Source: Enterobacter sp. JUb54 (GTDB taxonomy: Bacteria > Pseudomonadota > Gammaproteobacteria > Enterobacterales > Enterobacteriaceae). Taken from it: a stretch of DNA of 64,000 nt. The translations under genes were made by a program, and so were the position numbers. Below the pieces are notes generated by a model. That model worked only from the letters and a program-made list of their open reading frames with translations. It made no database searches and was not told where the DNA came from. Positions 42,289 through 53,391 of this stretch are shown one piece after another; position 1 is the first letter of the stretch; every line of letters starts with the position of its first letter. The stretch lies in the NCBI RefSeq assembly GCF_014298075.1, contig NZ_CP060418.1:4402001-4466000 (forward strand), read 5' to 3'.

Positions 42289-42810
42289 ATGGCAGAGAAA
42301 CGCAATATCTTTCTGGTTGGGCCTATGGGTGCCGGCAAAAGCACTATTGGGCGCCAGTTAGCCCAACAGCTCAATATGGAATTTTACGATTCTGATCAAG
42401 AGATTGAGAAACGCACTGGCGCAGATGTAGGCTGGGTTTTCGATGTCGAAGGTGAAGACGGCTTCCGCGACCGTGAAGAAAAGATCATCAATGAGTTGAC
42501 GGAAAAGCAGGGAATTGTGCTGGCGACTGGCGGCGGCTCTGTGAAATCCCGTGAAACGCGTAACCGTCTCTCCGCCCGCGGCGTGGTGGTGTACCTGGAA
42601 ACAACGATCGAAAAACAGCTTGCCCGTACGCAGCGTGATAAAAAGCGTCCTCTCTTACAAGTTGAAGCGCCGCCTCGCGAAGTTCTTGAAGCGTTGGCCG
42701 ACGAACGCAACCCACTGTATGAAGAGATTGCTGACGTCACTATCCGTACCGACGATCAAAGCGCAAAAGTCGTGGCAAACCAGATTATTCATATGCTGGA
42801 AAGCAATTGA
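42289..42810 (+). CDS. aroK: Shikimate kinase I
   Basis: The 173-residue enzyme phosphorylates shikimate with ATP in the chorismate pathway. The P loop GPMGAGKST is at residues 11-19, the shikimate-binding [11 protein letters not shown] follows near 34, and the LID region contains RDKKRPLL. It heads the superoperon and lies 54 bases before aroB. Length and sequence are nearly the same as E. coli AroK. Confidence 0.98.
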   Translation: MAEKRNIFLVGPMGAGKSTIGRQLAQQLNMEFYDSDQEIEKRTGADVGWVFDVEGEDGFRDREEKIINELTEKQGIVLATGGGSVKSRETRNRLSARGVVVYLETTIEKQLARTQRDKKRPLLQVEAPPREVLEALADERNPLYEEIADVTIRTDDQSAKVVANQIIHMLESN

Positions 42811-42864
42811 TTCTGGCTTAATAAAGAGCGTCAGAGTAAAAGCAACTGAGGTGGACGTCGCGTT

Positions 42865-43959
42865 ATGGAGAGGCTTACTGTAACTCTCGGGGAACGTAGT
42901 TACCCGATTACCATCGCGGCTGGTTTGTTTAACGATCCAGCTTCCTTCCAGCCACTGAAATCAGGCGATCAGGTAATGCTGGTCACCAATGAGACTCTGG
43001 CGCCGCTTTATTTGGATAACGTTCGCTCCGTGATGGAGCAGGCGGGTGTTAAGGTTGACAGTGTCATTCTCCCTGACGGCGAGCAGTACAAAAGCCTGGC
43101 AGTGATGGATACCGTCTTTACCGCCCTGCTGCAAAAACCGCATGGCCGTGATACGACGCTGGTGGCGCTCGGTGGTGGTGTAGTCGGTGATTTAACCGGC
43201 TTTGCTGCGGCTAGCTATCAGCGCGGCGTGCGCTTTATCCAGGTTCCAACCACTCTGCTGTCGCAGGTGGACTCCTCGGTCGGTGGTAAAACGGCCGTCA
43301 ATCATCCTCTCGGAAAAAACATGATTGGTGCCTTCTGGCAGCCGGTTTCCGTGGTCGTCGATCTCAACTGTCTCAAGACGTTGCCGGCCCGCGAGCTCTC
43401 ATCCGGACTGGCCGAAGTCATCAAATATGGCATTATCCTTGACCCTGAATTCTTCAGCTGGCTTGAAGACAATATCGATGCGCTAATGGCCCTTGACGAG
43501 AAAGCCATGGCGTATTGCATTCGTCGTTGTTGTGAGCTGAAAGCCGAAGTTGTCGCTGCTGACGAGCGCGAAACCGGGTTACGTGCTTTACTCAATCTTG
43601 GACATACTTTTGGTCATGCTATTGAGGCCGAAATGGGCTACGGTAACTGGCTCCACGGCGAAGCCGTCGCTGCCGGTATGGTGATGGCCGCGCATACGTC
43701 CGAACGATTAGGGCAGTTCAGCAAACAGGACACTCAGCGTATCATTACGCTGTTGCAGCGTGCGGGCTTGCCGGTACGTGGACCGCAGGAGATGTCTGCG
43801 CAAGCGTATCTGCCCCACATGATGCGTGATAAGAAAGTGCTGGCCGGTGAGATGCGGCTGGTACTTCCGCTCGCTATAGGGAAAAGCGAAGTACGCGGCG
43901 GAGTGCCGCATGATGTTGTTCTTGGCGCGATTGCTGATACTCAGCTAGCGCAACAATAA
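42865..43959 (+). CDS. aroB: 3-dehydroquinate synthase
   Basis: The 364-residue NAD- and metal-dependent enzyme converts DAHP to 3-dehydroquinate, the second step to chorismate. The [19 protein letters not shown] nucleotide-binding segment (near residue 105), [17 protein letters not shown] and [10 protein letters not shown] (metal-binding His) are present. GAGGTGG precedes the ATG. It sits between aroK and damX as in other enterics. Confidence 0.98.
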   Translation: MERLTVTLGERSYPITIAAGLFNDPASFQPLKSGDQVMLVTNETLAPLYLDNVRSVMEQAGVKVDSVILPDGEQYKSLAVMDTVFTALLQKPHGRDTTLVALGGGVVGDLTGFAAASYQRGVRFIQVPTTLLSQVDSSVGGKTAVNHPLGKNMIGAFWQPVSVVVDLNCLKTLPARELSSGLAEVIKYGIILDPEFFSWLEDNIDALMALDEKAMAYCIRRCCELKAEVVAADERETGLRALLNLGHTFGHAIEAEMGYGNWLHGEAVAAGMVMAAHTSERLGQFSKQDTQRIITLLQRAGLPVRGPQEMSAQAYLPHMMRDKKVLAGEMRLVLPLAIGKSEVRGGVPHDVVLGAIADTQLAQQ

Positions 43960-44043
43960 GAAGGTCTAGCCGCGCTTGCGCGGCGTTATCATTTCAGGTG
44001 ACATGCAAAAGTCGTGAGCATAAGCCTTTTAGTGGGGTGTTAA

Positions 44044-45342
44044 ATGGATGAATTAAAACCAGAAGACGATCTGAAAGCCGATCGCAGCGATCGTCGTACT
44101 GGTCGTTCCCGTCAATCTTCCGAGCGCGATAGCGATCCGCAGATCAATTTTGATGATGTCGATCTTGATGCGGATGACAGCCGTCCAACACGTGCCAGTA
44201 AAGCACGCCGCGAGCGCGATGAAGAAGAGTATGAAGAGGACGTAGAGTCTGAAGAAGACGAAGAGCAGGAAGAGCAGCAGGTAGAGCGCCGTCCGCGTAA
44301 GCGTAAGAAAGCGCCCTCAAAGCCAGCGTCTCGCCAGTATATTATGATGGGGGTGGGGATCCTCGTGCTGCTGCTGCTGATTGTTGGCATCGGTTCTGCA
44401 CTGAAGTCGCCGTCCTCTTCCAGCGAACAAACCGCATCAGGTGAAAAGAGCATCAACCTGTCAGACGATCAGTCTGGTAATGCTCAGCCAGCCTCTCAGG
44501 AGCCGTCTGCTTCTCAGGGTCAGACTGCGGGTACCACTCAGCAGCAGGACGTCTCTCTGCCGCCAATCGCCGCTAACCCGACTCAAGGCCAGACGACCAC
44601 TGAGCCGCAAGGGCAGCAGCGTGTTGAAGTTCAGGGCGATCTGAACAATGCACTGACTCAGCAACCGGGCCAGATTGACAGCGCTGTGGCTAACTCCACA
44701 CTGCCGACCGAACCTGCCACCGTTGCTCCGGTACGCAATGGCACCGCGCCGCGTCAGGCGACAACCGAACGTCAGACTGCCGCCACCCAGCGTCCGGCAG
44801 AGCGTAAGCATACGGTTATTGAGCCGAAGCCCGTTGCGAAAGCGCCGGTTGAAGCGAAGCCAGTACAGCCTAAGCGTGTAGAAAGCACTGCGGCAACCGC
44901 CCCGGTGAAAGCGCCTGTTACCCAGCCGAGCAAGCCTGTTGCGACAGCACAGACTAAACCTGCTCCGGCAGCCACGGCGACCGCGCCAGCGGCCACTGCA
45001 GCAGCCACAACGGCGGCGACAGCGGCTCCGGCAGCAGCTGCCGGTGGTAAAACAGCGGGTGATGTCAGCTCCATGAAAGCGGCACCGTCTGGCAACTACA
45101 CTCTGCAACTTAGCTCCTCCTCCAACTACAACAACCTGAATAGCTGGGCGAAGAAAGAGAAGCTGGAAAAATATGTTGTCTATGAGACCACCCGCAACGG
45201 TCAACCCTGGTATGTACTGGTCAGCGGCATCTACGCCTCGAAAGACGAAGCGAAGCGTGCTGTAACCACTCTGCCAGCGGACGTGCAGGCGAAAAACCCG
45301 TGGGCGAAACCGCTGCATCAGGTACAAGCTGACCTGAAATAA
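44044..45342 (+). CDS. damX: Cell division protein DamX (SPOR domain)
   Basis: The 432-residue single-pass inner-membrane protein has an acidic and basic cytoplasmic part (1-99), one transmembrane helix (about 100-120), a long low-complexity periplasmic region rich in Ala, Pro, Thr, Gln and Lys (about 121-345) and a C-terminal SPOR domain (about 350-430, [20 protein letters not shown]) that binds denuded septal glycan. It localises to the division septum. The linker composition creates long shadow frames on the opposite strand. Confidence 0.95.
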   Translation: MDELKPEDDLKADRSDRRTGRSRQSSERDSDPQINFDDVDLDADDSRPTRASKARRERDEEEYEEDVESEEDEEQEEQQVERRPRKRKKAPSKPASRQYIMMGVGILVLLLLIVGIGSALKSPSSSSEQTASGEKSINLSDDQSGNAQPASQEPSASQGQTAGTTQQQDVSLPPIAANPTQGQTTTEPQGQQRVEVQGDLNNALTQQPGQIDSAVANSTLPTEPATVAPVRNGTAPRQATTERQTAATQRPAERKHTVIEPKPVAKAPVEAKPVQPKRVESTAATAPVKAPVTQPSKPVATAQTKPAPAATATAPAATAAATTAATAAPAAAAGGKTAGDVSSMKAAPSGNYTLQLSSSSNYNNLNSWAKKEKLEKYVVYETTRNGQPWYVLVSGIYASKDEAKRAVTTLPADVQAKNPWAKPLHQVQADLK

Positions 45343-45418
45343 GCGCGGTGTAGTCTTAAGCGCAGGGTGCTGTCGGAGCTTTCTCCACAGCCGGAGAATG
45401 TGTAATTAGTTAGGCAGC

Positions 45419-46243
45419 ATGAAAAAGAATCGCGCTTTTCTGAAATGGGCAGGGGGGAAATACCCCCTGCTTGACGATATTAAAAAGCATTTGCCGCAAG
45501 GTGATTGTCTGATTGAGCCCTTTGTGGGCGCCGGGTCGGTATTTCTTAATACCGACTTTTCTCGTTATATCCTCGCGGACATCAACAGCGATCTGATCGG
45601 TCTCTACAACATCGTCAAATTGCAGACTGATGAGTACGTGGCCGCAGCGCGTGACATGTTTACGCCGGAAAATAACGCCGCAGAGCAGTACTACCGGTTC
45701 CGGACTGAATTCAACCTGAGCCAGGACCCATTCCGCCGTGCGGTGTTGTTCCTGTACCTCAACCGCCACGGTTACAATGGCCTGTGTCGTTACAACCTGC
45801 GCGGTGAATTTAACGTCCCGTTCGGCCGTTACAAGAAACCCTATTTCCCGGAAGCCGAGCTGTATCATTTTGCCCAGAAGGCGCAGAATGCGTACTTCTA
45901 CTGCGAGTCGTATGCCGACAGCATGGCACGCGCGGACGGGTCTTCGGTGGTCTATTGCGATCCGCCGTATGCCCCTTTGTCCTCGACCGCCAATTTTACG
46001 GCATACCACACCAGCAGCTTTAATGCCGAACAGCAGGCGCACCTGGCGCAACTGGCAGAGAATCTGCTCGAACAGCGGGTTCCGGTTCTGATTTCCAACC
46101 ACGATACGGCGCTGACGCGCGAATGGTATCGTCAGGCTAAGCTGCATGTCGTCAAAGTGCGACGCAGCATCAGCAGCAACGGTGGTACACGAAAGAAGGT
46201 GGACGAGCTTCTTGCTCTTTACCGTCCGCCCAAGACTAAATAA
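45419..46243 (+). CDS. dam: DNA adenine methyltransferase Dam
   Basis: The 274-residue protein methylates adenine N6 in GATC. Motif I is FVGAGS (residues 35-40), KWAGGK near residue 9 binds the cofactor, and the catalytic motif DPPY is at residues 181-184. It guides mismatch repair, SeqA control of replication and phase variation. It is four residues shorter than the E. coli enzyme, at the C terminus. It precedes rpe by 16 bases. Confidence 0.98.
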   Translation: MKKNRAFLKWAGGKYPLLDDIKKHLPQGDCLIEPFVGAGSVFLNTDFSRYILADINSDLIGLYNIVKLQTDEYVAAARDMFTPENNAAEQYYRFRTEFNLSQDPFRRAVLFLYLNRHGYNGLCRYNLRGEFNVPFGRYKKPYFPEAELYHFAQKAQNAYFYCESYADSMARADGSSVVYCDPPYAPLSSTANFTAYHTSSFNAEQQAHLAQLAENLLEQRVPVLISNHDTALTREWYRQAKLHVVKVRRSISSNGGTRKKVDELLALYRPPKTK

Positions 46244-46259
46244 TTTCAAGGAGATGCGG

Positions 46260-46937
46260 ATGAAGCAGTATTTGATTGCCCCTTCGATTCTGTCGGCTGA
46301 TTTTGCCCGTCTGGGTGAAGATACCGCCAAAGCGTTGGCTGCAGGTGCCGATGTTGTGCACTTTGACGTGATGGACAACCACTACGTGCCGAATCTGACC
46401 ATCGGCCCTATGGTGCTGAAAGCACTGCGCAACTATGGCATCACCGCACCGATCGACGTGCATCTGATGGTGAAGCCGGTTGACCGCATCATTCCTGATT
46501 TCGCCGCGGCGGGCGCCAGTATCATCACCTTCCATCCGGAAGCCTCTGAGCACGTCGACCGTACCCTGCAGTTAATCAAAGAACATGGCTGCAAAGCCGG
46601 TCTGGTGTTTAACCCGGCCACTTCGCTGAGCTACCTCGATTACGTGATGGACAAGCTGGACGTTATCCTGCTGATGTCCGTCAACCCAGGTTTCGGCGGC
46701 CAGTCTTTCATCCCACAGACGCTGGATAAACTGCGCGAAGTTCGTCAGCGTATTGATGCCTCGGGCTATGACATTCGCCTGGAAGTCGACGGCGGCGTCA
46801 AGGTCAGCAATATCGCGGATATTGCAGCGGCGGGTGCCGACATGTTTGTTGCCGGCTCGGCGATTTTCGATCAGCCGGACTACCAGCAGGTTATTGATCA
46901 AATGCGCAGTGAATTAGCAAAGGTTAGTCATGGATAA
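46260..46937 (+). CDS. rpe: Ribulose-phosphate 3-epimerase
   Basis: The 225-residue TIM-barrel enzyme interconverts ribulose-5-phosphate and xylulose-5-phosphate in the pentose phosphate pathway. Metal and substrate motifs [21 protein letters not shown] and EVDGGVK are visible. I start at ATG 46260 ([15 protein letters not shown]) because AAGGAGA lies six to twelve bases upstream and the N terminus matches the family; upstream in-frame ATGs at 46146 and 46254 are not supported. Its 3' end overlaps gph by eight bases. Confidence 0.97.
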   Translation: MKQYLIAPSILSADFARLGEDTAKALAAGADVVHFDVMDNHYVPNLTIGPMVLKALRNYGITAPIDVHLMVKPVDRIIPDFAAAGASIITFHPEASEHVDRTLQLIKEHGCKAGLVFNPATSLSYLDYVMDKLDVILLMSVNPGFGGQSFIPQTLDKLREVRQRIDASGYDIRLEVDGGVKVSNIADIAAAGADMFVAGSAIFDQPDYQQVIDQMRSELAKVSHG

Positions 46938-47691
46938 ATTACACGCCATTCGCGGTATTGCCTTCGACCTGGACGGGACGCTGGTGGACAGCGCGCCGGG
47001 GTTGACTGCCGCGGTTGATAGCGCACTTTACGCGCTGGAGTTACCGGTCGCCGGTGAGCCACGCGTCGTGACCTGGATTGGCAACGGCGCGGATGTTCTG
47101 ATGGAGCGGGCCCTCAACTGGGCGCGTCAGGAACGTGCCACCCAGCGTGCCGCAATGGGTAAACCGTCTGTCGATCATGACGATATCCCGCAGGCAGAGC
47201 AACTGATGGTGTTGCGTAAGCTGTTTGACCGCTACTACGCCGAAGCCGCTGAAGAGGGCAGTTTCCTGTTCCCGGCGGTTGCCGATACCCTCGGTGCCCT
47301 GCACGCGAAAGGTTTACCGCTGGCGCTGGTGACCAACAAGCCGACGCCGTTTGTCGCGCCAATCCTCGACGCGCTGGACATCGCGAAATACTTTAGCGTC
47401 GTTATTGGCGGCGATGATGTGAAGAATAAAAAACCGCATCCGGATCCGCTGCTGTTGGTAGCGCAGAAACTGGCGCTGGCGCCAGCTGAGCTGTTGTTTG
47501 TCGGGGATTCCCGCAATGACATTCAGGCGGCAAAAGCGGCGGGCTGCTGTTCCATCGGGCTGACCTACGGCTATAACTACGGTGAGTCGATTGCCCTCAG
47601 CGAACCGGACTACATCTTCGACCAATTTAATGAACTCTTGCCCGCTTTCGGGCTACCGAACAGTGAAACTCAGGAATTGAAAAATGACTAA
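46930..47691 (+). CDS. gph: Phosphoglycolate phosphatase
   Basis: The 253-residue HAD hydrolase has motif [11 protein letters not shown] (Asp13 and Asp15), motif II VTNKP and motif [13 protein letters not shown] and FVGDSRND. It removes 2-phosphoglycolate, which forms during repair of 3'-phosphoglycolate DNA ends. It overlaps rpe by eight bases and trpS by eight bases, so translation across the three is likely coupled. Confidence 0.96.
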   Translation: MDKLHAIRGIAFDLDGTLVDSAPGLTAAVDSALYALELPVAGEPRVVTWIGNGADVLMERALNWARQERATQRAAMGKPSVDHDDIPQAEQLMVLRKLFDRYYAEAAEEGSFLFPAVADTLGALHAKGLPLALVTNKPTPFVAPILDALDIAKYFSVVIGGDDVKNKKPHPDPLLLVAQKLALAPAELLFVGDSRNDIQAAKAAGCCSIGLTYGYNYGESIALSEPDYIFDQFNELLPAFGLPNSETQELKND

Positions 47692-48688
47692 GCCCATCGT
47701 TTTTAGTGGCGCACAGCCCTCAGGTGAATTGACCATTGGCAACTACATGGGTGCGCTGCGTCAGTGGGTGAGCATGCAGGATGATTATCACTGCATCTAT
47801 TGCATCGTGGATTTGCATGCTATCACCGCGCGTCAGGATCCGGAGAAACTGCGTAAAGCGACGCTGGATACGCTGGCGCTTTATCTGGCCTGCGGGATCG
47901 ATCCTGAGAAAAGCACCATCTTCGTTCAGTCACACGTGCCGGAGCACGCACAGCTGGGCTGGGCGCTGAACTGCTACACCTATTTCGGCGAACTGAGCCG
48001 TATGACCCAGTTCAAGGATAAATCGGCGCGTTATTCAGAAAACATTAACGCCGGCCTGTTCGACTATCCGGTGCTGATGGCGGCGGACATTCTGCTGTAT
48101 CAGACCAACCAGGTGCCGGTCGGCGAAGACCAGAAGCAACATCTGGAGCTGAGCCGCGATATTGCCCAGCGCTTCAACGCCATCTACGGCGACGTGTTTA
48201 AAGTGCCTGAACCGTTTATTCCGAAATCTGGCGCTCGCGTGATGTCCCTGCTTGAGCCGACCAAGAAAATGTCTAAGTCGGACGACAACCGCAATAACGT
48301 GATCGGCCTGCTGGAAGACCCGAAATCGGTCGTCAAGAAGATCAAACGTGCAATGACCGACGGTGACGAGCCGCCTGTTGTGCGCTACGACCAGCAGAAT
48401 AAAGCCGGCGTGTCCAACCTGTTGGATATCCTCTCTGGGGTAACCGGGCAGAGCATCGCCGAGCTGGAACAGCATTTTGAAGGCAAAATGTATGGTCACC
48501 TGAAAGGCGAAGTGGCCGATGCCGTGTCCGGCATGCTGCTGGAGCTGCAGGAGCGTTATAACCGCTTCCGTAACGACGAAGCGTTCCTGAACCAGGTGAT
48601 GAGAGACGGGGCCGACAAGGCCAGCGCTCGTGCGTCTGAGACCCTGAAAGCGGTGTACGACGCTATTGGTTTTGTCGCTAAGCCGTAA
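47684..48688 (+). CDS. trpS: Tryptophanyl-tRNA synthetase
   Basis: The 334-residue class I synthetase has the HIGH-equivalent TIGN in [18 protein letters not shown] and the KMSKS motif in KKMSKSDDN. It charges tRNA-Trp and is the last gene of the superoperon. A bidirectional terminator shared with cysG follows. Confidence 0.98.
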   Translation: MTKPIVFSGAQPSGELTIGNYMGALRQWVSMQDDYHCIYCIVDLHAITARQDPEKLRKATLDTLALYLACGIDPEKSTIFVQSHVPEHAQLGWALNCYTYFGELSRMTQFKDKSARYSENINAGLFDYPVLMAADILLYQTNQVPVGEDQKQHLELSRDIAQRFNAIYGDVFKVPEPFIPKSGARVMSLLEPTKKMSKSDDNRNNVIGLLEDPKSVVKKIKRAMTDGDEPPVVRYDQQNKAGVSNLLDILSGVTGQSIAELEQHFEGKMYGHLKGEVADAVSGMLLELQERYNRFRNDEAFLNQVMRDGADKASARASETLKAVYDAIGFVAKP

Positions 48689-48710
48689 TCGGTCAGCGTT
48701 CGGCAAACAG

Positions 48711-48736
48711 AAAAGGGCGGGTTATCCCGCCCTTTT
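48711..48736. terminator. Bidirectional terminator between trpS and cysG
   Basis: AAAAGGGCGGG pairs with CCCGCCCTTTT around a four-base TTAT loop. It serves both convergent transcripts. Confidence 0.88.
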
Positions 48737-48757
48737 GCTATTCAGGCATAGCCTGAA

Positions 48758-50131
48758 TCAATGATGTGAGAACCAGTTCAGTTTGTCTCGCAGGCTGACC
48801 ACGCGACCCACGATGATCAATGCCGGGCTGGCCATTTGCTGTGCCAGAAGATCCAGCTGATCCAGCGTCCCGGAGACCACCTTCTGGCTGACCGCCGTGC
48901 CGTTTTCCACAATGGCGACCGGCATCTCTGCCGCCATACCGTGGGCAATGAGCTTTTCACGGATGGCCGGTGCCTGACTCAGCCCCATATAAAACACCAG
49001 GGTTTGTTTCTCTGCAGCCAGATTTTCCCAGTCCATCTCGCCGTCGGTTTTCAGGTGCCCGGTGACAAGCCGCACGCCCTGGGCGTAATCGCGATGGGTC
49101 AGCGGGATGCCGGAATAGGCGGAACAGCCGGAAGCGGCGGTGATCCCCGGTACCACGGAGAAGGGGATCCCGGCGTTGCACAGGGTTTCCAGCTCTTCAC
49201 CCCCGCGGCCGAAAATAAAGGGATCGCCACCTTTCAGACGCACAACGCGGCGCCCGTTCTGGGCTTCGCGCAGCAGGATCTGGTTAATCTCTTCCTGCGG
49301 TACGCAGTGGTAACCCGCGCGTTTGCCGACGAACACCCGGTCGGCGTCGCGACGTACCAGATTCATAATGTCGTCGGAGACCAGGCGGTCATACACTACG
49401 ACGTCGGCCTGCTGAATTTGCTGGAGCCCTTTCAGCGTCAGTAGCCCGGCATCGCCCGGCCCGGCGCCCACCAGCACCACTTCACCACGATGATCCAGTG
49501 GCTCCGTAAGCAACTGCTCGGTGGTATCCGCCACGGCCTGACGGTCCTGGTTGGCCAGCGATTGCGCGAGGCGATCGTTGATAAACAGCTTTTCCCAGAA
49601 ACGGCGACGTTCGCCAACCGTCGCAAACTGTTTTTTCACCCGCGAACGTAGCTGGCCCGCATAGTGCGCGAGCTGGCCTAAATGGAGTGGTAACAGGGAT
49701 TCCAGCTTTTCCCGCAGCAGTCGCGCCAGCACCGGCGAGGTACCGCCAGAGGAGACGGCGACCATCAGCGGCGAACGGTCGATGATCGACGGCATAATAA
49801 AGCTGGCCTGCTGCGGCGCATCCACCACGTTACAGAATATCCGACGGGCTTCTGCGGCGTCGCTGACCTGTTGATTGACATCTTCATTGTCGGTGGCGGC
49901 AATCGCCAGCCAGCAGGCGTCAAGCAGCACGGGGTCAAAGGGCGCTTTCACCAGCGTCAGCATCTGCGAATCCGCCCACGCCTGGAACTGCGGCGAGAAT
50001 GCCAGCGCGTTGACCGTTAACCTGGCGCCGGCATCCAGCAACAGGCGCGCCTTGCGTTCGGCAACATCACCGCCGCCGACCAGTAAACAATCGCGACCGC
50101 GCAGCTGACAGAAAATAGGTAAGTGGTCCAC
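48758..50131 (-). CDS. cysG: Siroheme synthase (uroporphyrinogen methyltransferase / dehydrogenase / ferrochelatase)
   Basis: The trifunctional 457-residue enzyme makes siroheme from uroporphyrinogen III. The N-terminal half has a dinucleotide fold ([15 protein letters not shown]) for precorrin-2 dehydrogenase and ferrochelatase; the C-terminal half is the SUMT domain ([34 protein letters not shown]). I start at GTG (complement of 50129-50131, [10 protein letters not shown]), which matches the E. coli start and has AGGAT upstream; an ATG at 50206 would add 25 unconserved residues. Siroheme is the cofactor of the adjacent NirB and of sulfite reductase. Confidence 0.95.
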   Translation of the reverse strand: MDHLPIFCQLRGRDCLLVGGGDVAERKARLLLDAGARLTVNALAFSPQFQAWADSQMLTLVKAPFDPVLLDACWLAIAATDNEDVNQQVSDAAEARRIFCNVVDAPQQASFIMPSIIDRSPLMVAVSSGGTSPVLARLLREKLESLLPLHLGQLAHYAGQLRSRVKKQFATVGERRRFWEKLFINDRLAQSLANQDRQAVADTTEQLLTEPLDHRGEVVLVGAGPGDAGLLTLKGLQQIQQADVVVYDRLVSDDIMNLVRRDADRVFVGKRAGYHCVPQEEINQILLREAQNGRRVVRLKGGDPFIFGRGGEELETLCNAGIPFSVVPGITAASGCSAYSGIPLTHRDYAQGVRLVTGHLKTDGEMDWENLAAEKQTLVFYMGLSQAPAIREKLIAHGMAAEMPVAIVENGTAVSQKVVSGTLDQLDLLAQQMASPALIIVGRVVSLRDKLNWFSHH

Positions 50132-50284
50132 GGAACATCCTCGCAGAAAAGCAGTGGGAGAGGGTAAGCGGTCGTAGCATAACAGCAGAGGGTTGACGGA
50201 ATACACGACTTTTCTGGTGTCTACCGCTTAGTGGTCATAAGAAAAAAATAGGGTTCCCTCCGGGTGGGAGGGAACCGCAGGGCG

Positions 50285-50611
50285 TTATGCTTTCAGCTGC
50301 ACGTTGCCGTCTTTGACTCGCGCCTCAAAGTGGGCGATGGAGTGGCTTTCATCTTCCATGCACAGACCGTCGCGCAGGCGGAAGCGCTGCTTCTTCAGCG
50401 GGCTGGCAACCCACAGCTCGCCTTCGTGCTCGGCAATGATGCCGCGTGACAGTACGCTGGCGTTGAAGAACGGGTCGATATTGCTGATCGCAAACACCCG
50501 ATCGTCATGGTAGGGCCGGAACAGGGCGACCTGTTGCTGGCCCAGCAGCGCGCAGACGCCGGTTGCGGGCAGGATCTCGTCAATCTTGCAGATGTTTATC
50601 CACTGGCTCAT
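50285..50611 (-). CDS. nirD: Nitrite reductase (NADH) small subunit NirD
   Basis: The 108-residue Rieske-like protein lacks the usual Cys/His cluster ligands, as is normal for NirD. It partners NirB in cytoplasmic reduction of nitrite to ammonium. It overlaps nirB by four bases (ATGA). In E. coli the nitrite channel gene nirC comes next; here cysG follows after about 150 bases with no nirC. Confidence 0.95.
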   Translation of the reverse strand: MSQWINICKIDEILPATGVCALLGQQQVALFRPYHDDRVFAISNIDPFFNASVLSRGIIAEHEGELWVASPLKKQRFRLRDGLCMEDESHSIAHFEARVKDGNVQLKA

Positions 50612-53151
50612 GCGTTTTCCTCCACCAGCGTCACCGGGATACGCTCATACGGCGTGGCCGGGCGATGCTGCTCGCGTTCCGCAACGACCTGCACATTCGG
50701 GTCGCGCTGGTTGCTGTTGATAAAGTGTTTGAAGCGGGTTTGCGCCGCCGGGGTGTTGACCGTTTCGGTCCACTCGCAGGCGAAGGCGGCACGCAGACGC
50801 GCCAGCTCTTCTTCCAGATGTTCGTTCAGGCCCAGCTTGTCGTCGATGATCACGCTGCGCAGGTAGTCGATCCCGCCTTCCATGTTGTCTAACCATGGTG
50901 CAGTACGGGTCAGCTTATCGGCGGTGCGGATGTAGAACATCATGAAACGGTCGAGATAGCTGAGCAGCGTTTCACGATCGAGGTCGGCGGCCAGCAGATC
51001 GGCGTGGCGCGGTTTCATCCCGCCGTTGCCGCAGACATACAGGTTCCAGCCTTTTTCGGTGGCGATAATCCCCACGTCTTTGCCCTGGGCTTCGGCACAT
51101 TCACGGGTACAGCCGGAGACGCCAAACTTCATTTTGTGCGGCGTGCGGATGCCCTTGTAGCGGTTTTCCAGCTCGACGCCGAAGCCCACGCTGTCGCCGA
51201 CGCCGTAGCGGCACCAGGTACTGCCGACGCAGGTTTTTGCCATACGCAGCGCTTTGGCATACGCGTGGCCGGTTTCGAAGCCCGCCTCAATCAGCTGGCG
51301 CCAGATTTCCGGCAGGTCGTCTTTTTGCGCGCCGAACAGGCCGATGCGCTGTGAACCGGTAATTTTGGTGTAGAGGTTATATTCGCGTGCAATGCGCCCG
51401 ACGGCGACCAGGCCTTCCGGGGTGATTTCACCGCCGGCGGAGCGCGGGATCACTGAATAAGTACCGTCTTTCTGGATGTTGGCGAGGAAGTTATCGTTGG
51501 TATCCTGCAGCGGCGTATGCTGCGGCTTGAGGATGTACTCATTCCAGCAGGAGGCCAGCAGGGAACCGACCGTCGGCTTACACACTTCACAGCCGTACCC
51601 TTTACCGTGTTTCGCCAGCAGCTCTTCGAAGGTTTTAATGCCTTCGACGCGGATCAGGTGGAACAGCTCCTGACGGGAGTAGGCGAAGTGTTCGCACAGG
51701 TTGTGGTTAACTTCGATACCCTGTTTCGCCAGCTCGGCGTTCAGCACCTGCGTGACCAGCGGGATACAGCCGCCGCAGCCGGTACCGGCTTTGGTCTCAG
51801 CTTTCAGCGTCGCCACGGTATGGCAGCCTTTGTTGATGGCGGAAACCAGCATGCCTTTGGTGACATCGAAGCAGGAACAGATTTGCGCGCTGTCCGGCAG
51901 TTTATCGACGCCAATCGACGGTTTGCCGCTGCCCGCATGGGCCGGCAGGATCAGCGAGTCCGGGTTTTCCGGCAGCTCAATACCGTTCAGTACCAGCTGC
52001 AGCAGGTTGCCATAGTCGCTGGTATCGCCAACCAGCACCGCGCCAAGCAGGGTTTTATTGTCTTCGCTGACGATCAGGCGTTTATAGACTTCTTTGCTTT
52101 CATCGAGATAGACATAGCTACGGGCGCCCGGCGTGCGGCCATGCGCATCACCGATGCCGCCAACGTCGACGCCAAGCAGTTTCAGTTTGGCGCTGAGATC
52201 GGCGCCGGTAAAGGCGTTGCTGTTGCCGAGCAGATGATCGACGGTCACCTGCGCCATCTTATAGCCCGGGGCTACCAGGCCATAGACGCGGTTGTCCCAG
52301 CTGGCGCATTCGCCGATCGCATAGATATCCGGGTCTGAGGTCTGACAGGTATCATTCACGACGATGCCGCCACGTTGGGCGACCGCCAGACCGCACTGGG
52401 TCGCCAGCTTGTCGCGGGGACGAATACCGGTGGAGAAGACGATAAAGTCGACCTGCAGTTCGCTACCATCGGCAAACTGCATGGTTTTGCGCGCTTCGCT
52501 GCCCTGCTGGAGGATCTCTTTGGTGTTTTTGCTGGTATGGACCTTCACGCCCATGCTTTCGATTTTACGCTTGAGCTGTTCGCCGCCCATGTTATCCAGC
52601 TGCTCGGCCATCAGCATCGGAGCAAACTCAATCACGTGCGTCTCGACGCCGAGGTTCTTCAGGGCGCCAGCGGCTTCGAGGCCCAGCAGGCCGCCGCCGA
52701 TGACCGCACCGCGTTTGCTGCGGCGGGCGCAGGATTCGATCGCGTTGAGGTCTTCAATAGTACGGTAGACGAAGCAGTCCTGAGTTTCCGCGCCTTTGAT
52801 CGGTGGGATCCACGGATAAGACCCTGTTGCCATGACCAGCTTGTCATAAAAGACGGTGCGTCCGGCGCTGGAGTGAATGACTTTCTCCTGACGGTTAATC
52901 GTGATCGCACGTTCGCCGATCAACACCTTCACGCCATGTTTTTCGTAAAATCCTTCACGAACCAGCGAAAGTTCTTCCGCAGTGTGGTGGGAGAAGTAAG
53001 ACGACAGGTGGACACGGTCGTAAGCGATACGGGGTTCTTCACAGAACACGGTAATGTCGAATTGTCCGGCAGGCGCCTTATCAAGAAGCTCTTCGATAAA
53101 GCGATGGCCGACCATGCCGTTACCGATAATAGCGATTCTGACTTTGCTCAT
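50608..53151 (-). CDS. nirB: Nitrite reductase (NADH) large subunit NirB
   Basis: The 847-residue cytoplasmic enzyme has an N-terminal FAD/NADH module (IIGNGMVGHRFIEELL, GGGLLGLEAAGALKNLGVETHVIE), a [2Fe-2S] BFD-like region (ICSCFDVTKG...GTGCGGCIPL), and C-terminal siroheme/[4Fe-4S] domains with CxxxxxC (CVGSTWC) and CxxxC (CTREC). It reduces nitrite to ammonium with NADH to dispose of nitrite during anaerobic growth. Perfect FNR and NarL/NarP sites lie upstream. Confidence 0.97.
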   Translation of the reverse strand: MSKVRIAIIGNGMVGHRFIEELLDKAPAGQFDITVFCEEPRIAYDRVHLSSYFSHHTAEELSLVREGFYEKHGVKVLIGERAITINRQEKVIHSSAGRTVFYDKLVMATGSYPWIPPIKGAETQDCFVYRTIEDLNAIESCARRSKRGAVIGGGLLGLEAAGALKNLGVETHVIEFAPMLMAEQLDNMGGEQLKRKIESMGVKVHTSKNTKEILQQGSEARKTMQFADGSELQVDFIVFSTGIRPRDKLATQCGLAVAQRGGIVVNDTCQTSDPDIYAIGECASWDNRVYGLVAPGYKMAQVTVDHLLGNSNAFTGADLSAKLKLLGVDVGGIGDAHGRTPGARSYVYLDESKEVYKRLIVSEDNKTLLGAVLVGDTSDYGNLLQLVLNGIELPENPDSLILPAHAGSGKPSIGVDKLPDSAQICSCFDVTKGMLVSAINKGCHTVATLKAETKAGTGCGGCIPLVTQVLNAELAKQGIEVNHNLCEHFAYSRQELFHLIRVEGIKTFEELLAKHGKGYGCEVCKPTVGSLLASCWNEYILKPQHTPLQDTNDNFLANIQKDGTYSVIPRSAGGEITPEGLVAVGRIAREYNLYTKITGSQRIGLFGAQKDDLPEIWRQLIEAGFETGHAYAKALRMAKTCVGSTWCRYGVGDSVGFGVELENRYKGIRTPHKMKFGVSGCTRECAEAQGKDVGIIATEKGWNLYVCGNGGMKPRHADLLAADLDRETLLSYLDRFMMFYIRTADKLTRTAPWLDNMEGGIDYLRSVIIDDKLGLNEHLEEELARLRAAFACEWTETVNTPAAQTRFKHFINSNQRDPNVQVVAEREQHRPATPYERIPVTLVEENA

Positions 53152-53209
53152 TTTTGCCTCGATTTCTTTTCTATTACCGCCTACCTTAACGATTCAGCCA
53201 GTGCACTTA

Positions 53210-53223
53210 TTGATACAAATCAA
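53210..53223 (-). promoter_or_regulatory. FNR site of the nirB promoter
   Basis: TTGAT-ACAA-ATCAA matches the FNR consensus at every conserved position. It lies about 60-70 bases upstream of the nirB ATG, as expected for anaerobic activation near -41.5. Confidence 0.85.
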
Positions 53224-53236
53224 GATCGCTCCCGCC

Positions 53237-53252
53237 TACCACTTAATGGGTA
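53237..53252 (-). promoter_or_regulatory. NarL/NarP 7-2-7 site of the nirB promoter
   Basis: On the minus strand TACCCAT-TA-AGTGGTA is a 7-2-7 inverted pair of NarL heptamers and closely resembles the E. coli nirB site near -70. It would give nitrate and nitrite induction together with FNR. Confidence 0.8.
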
Positions 53253-53341
53253 TGATCATGATTTTAATGGATTTTTATAAGTTATGGAAAACTCAGGCTT
53301 TTCCTTCCTGTTGCTTTTGTGTACAAACTGGAGGTGAGAAA

Positions 53342-53377
53342 ATGTTCATAGCCTGGGTGAATAATCAGCATTATTAA
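53342..53377 (+). CDS. Possible 11-residue leader peptide upstream of codA
   Basis: A short frame ATG...TAA encodes [11 protein letters not shown] and has an almost ideal Shine-Dalgarno GGAGGTGA seven bases ahead (from 53330). It ends 14 bases before the codA ATG, and codA has its own weaker GGGAG site in between. A ribosome here could modulate codA translation by coupling or attenuation. No such gene is known to me, and no conservation test was possible. Confidence 0.4.
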   Translation: MFIAWVNNQHY

Positions 53378-53391
53378 CGGGAGTCATCACG

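Noticed and set aside
44461..45327. 288-residue Arg/Cys/Gly-rich frame antisense to damX, resembling a repeat protein
   Set aside because: The odd composition results from the Ala/Pro/Thr-rich linker of DamX read backwards.
44043..45342. Repeated Ala/Thr/Pro codons in damX as a tandem repeat array
   Set aside because: There is no fixed repeat unit; it is low-complexity linker typical of DamX.
45410..46378. 322-residue open frame antisense to dam and rpe
   Set aside because: It spans two well-supported genes and an intergenic gap, with no signature or promoter.
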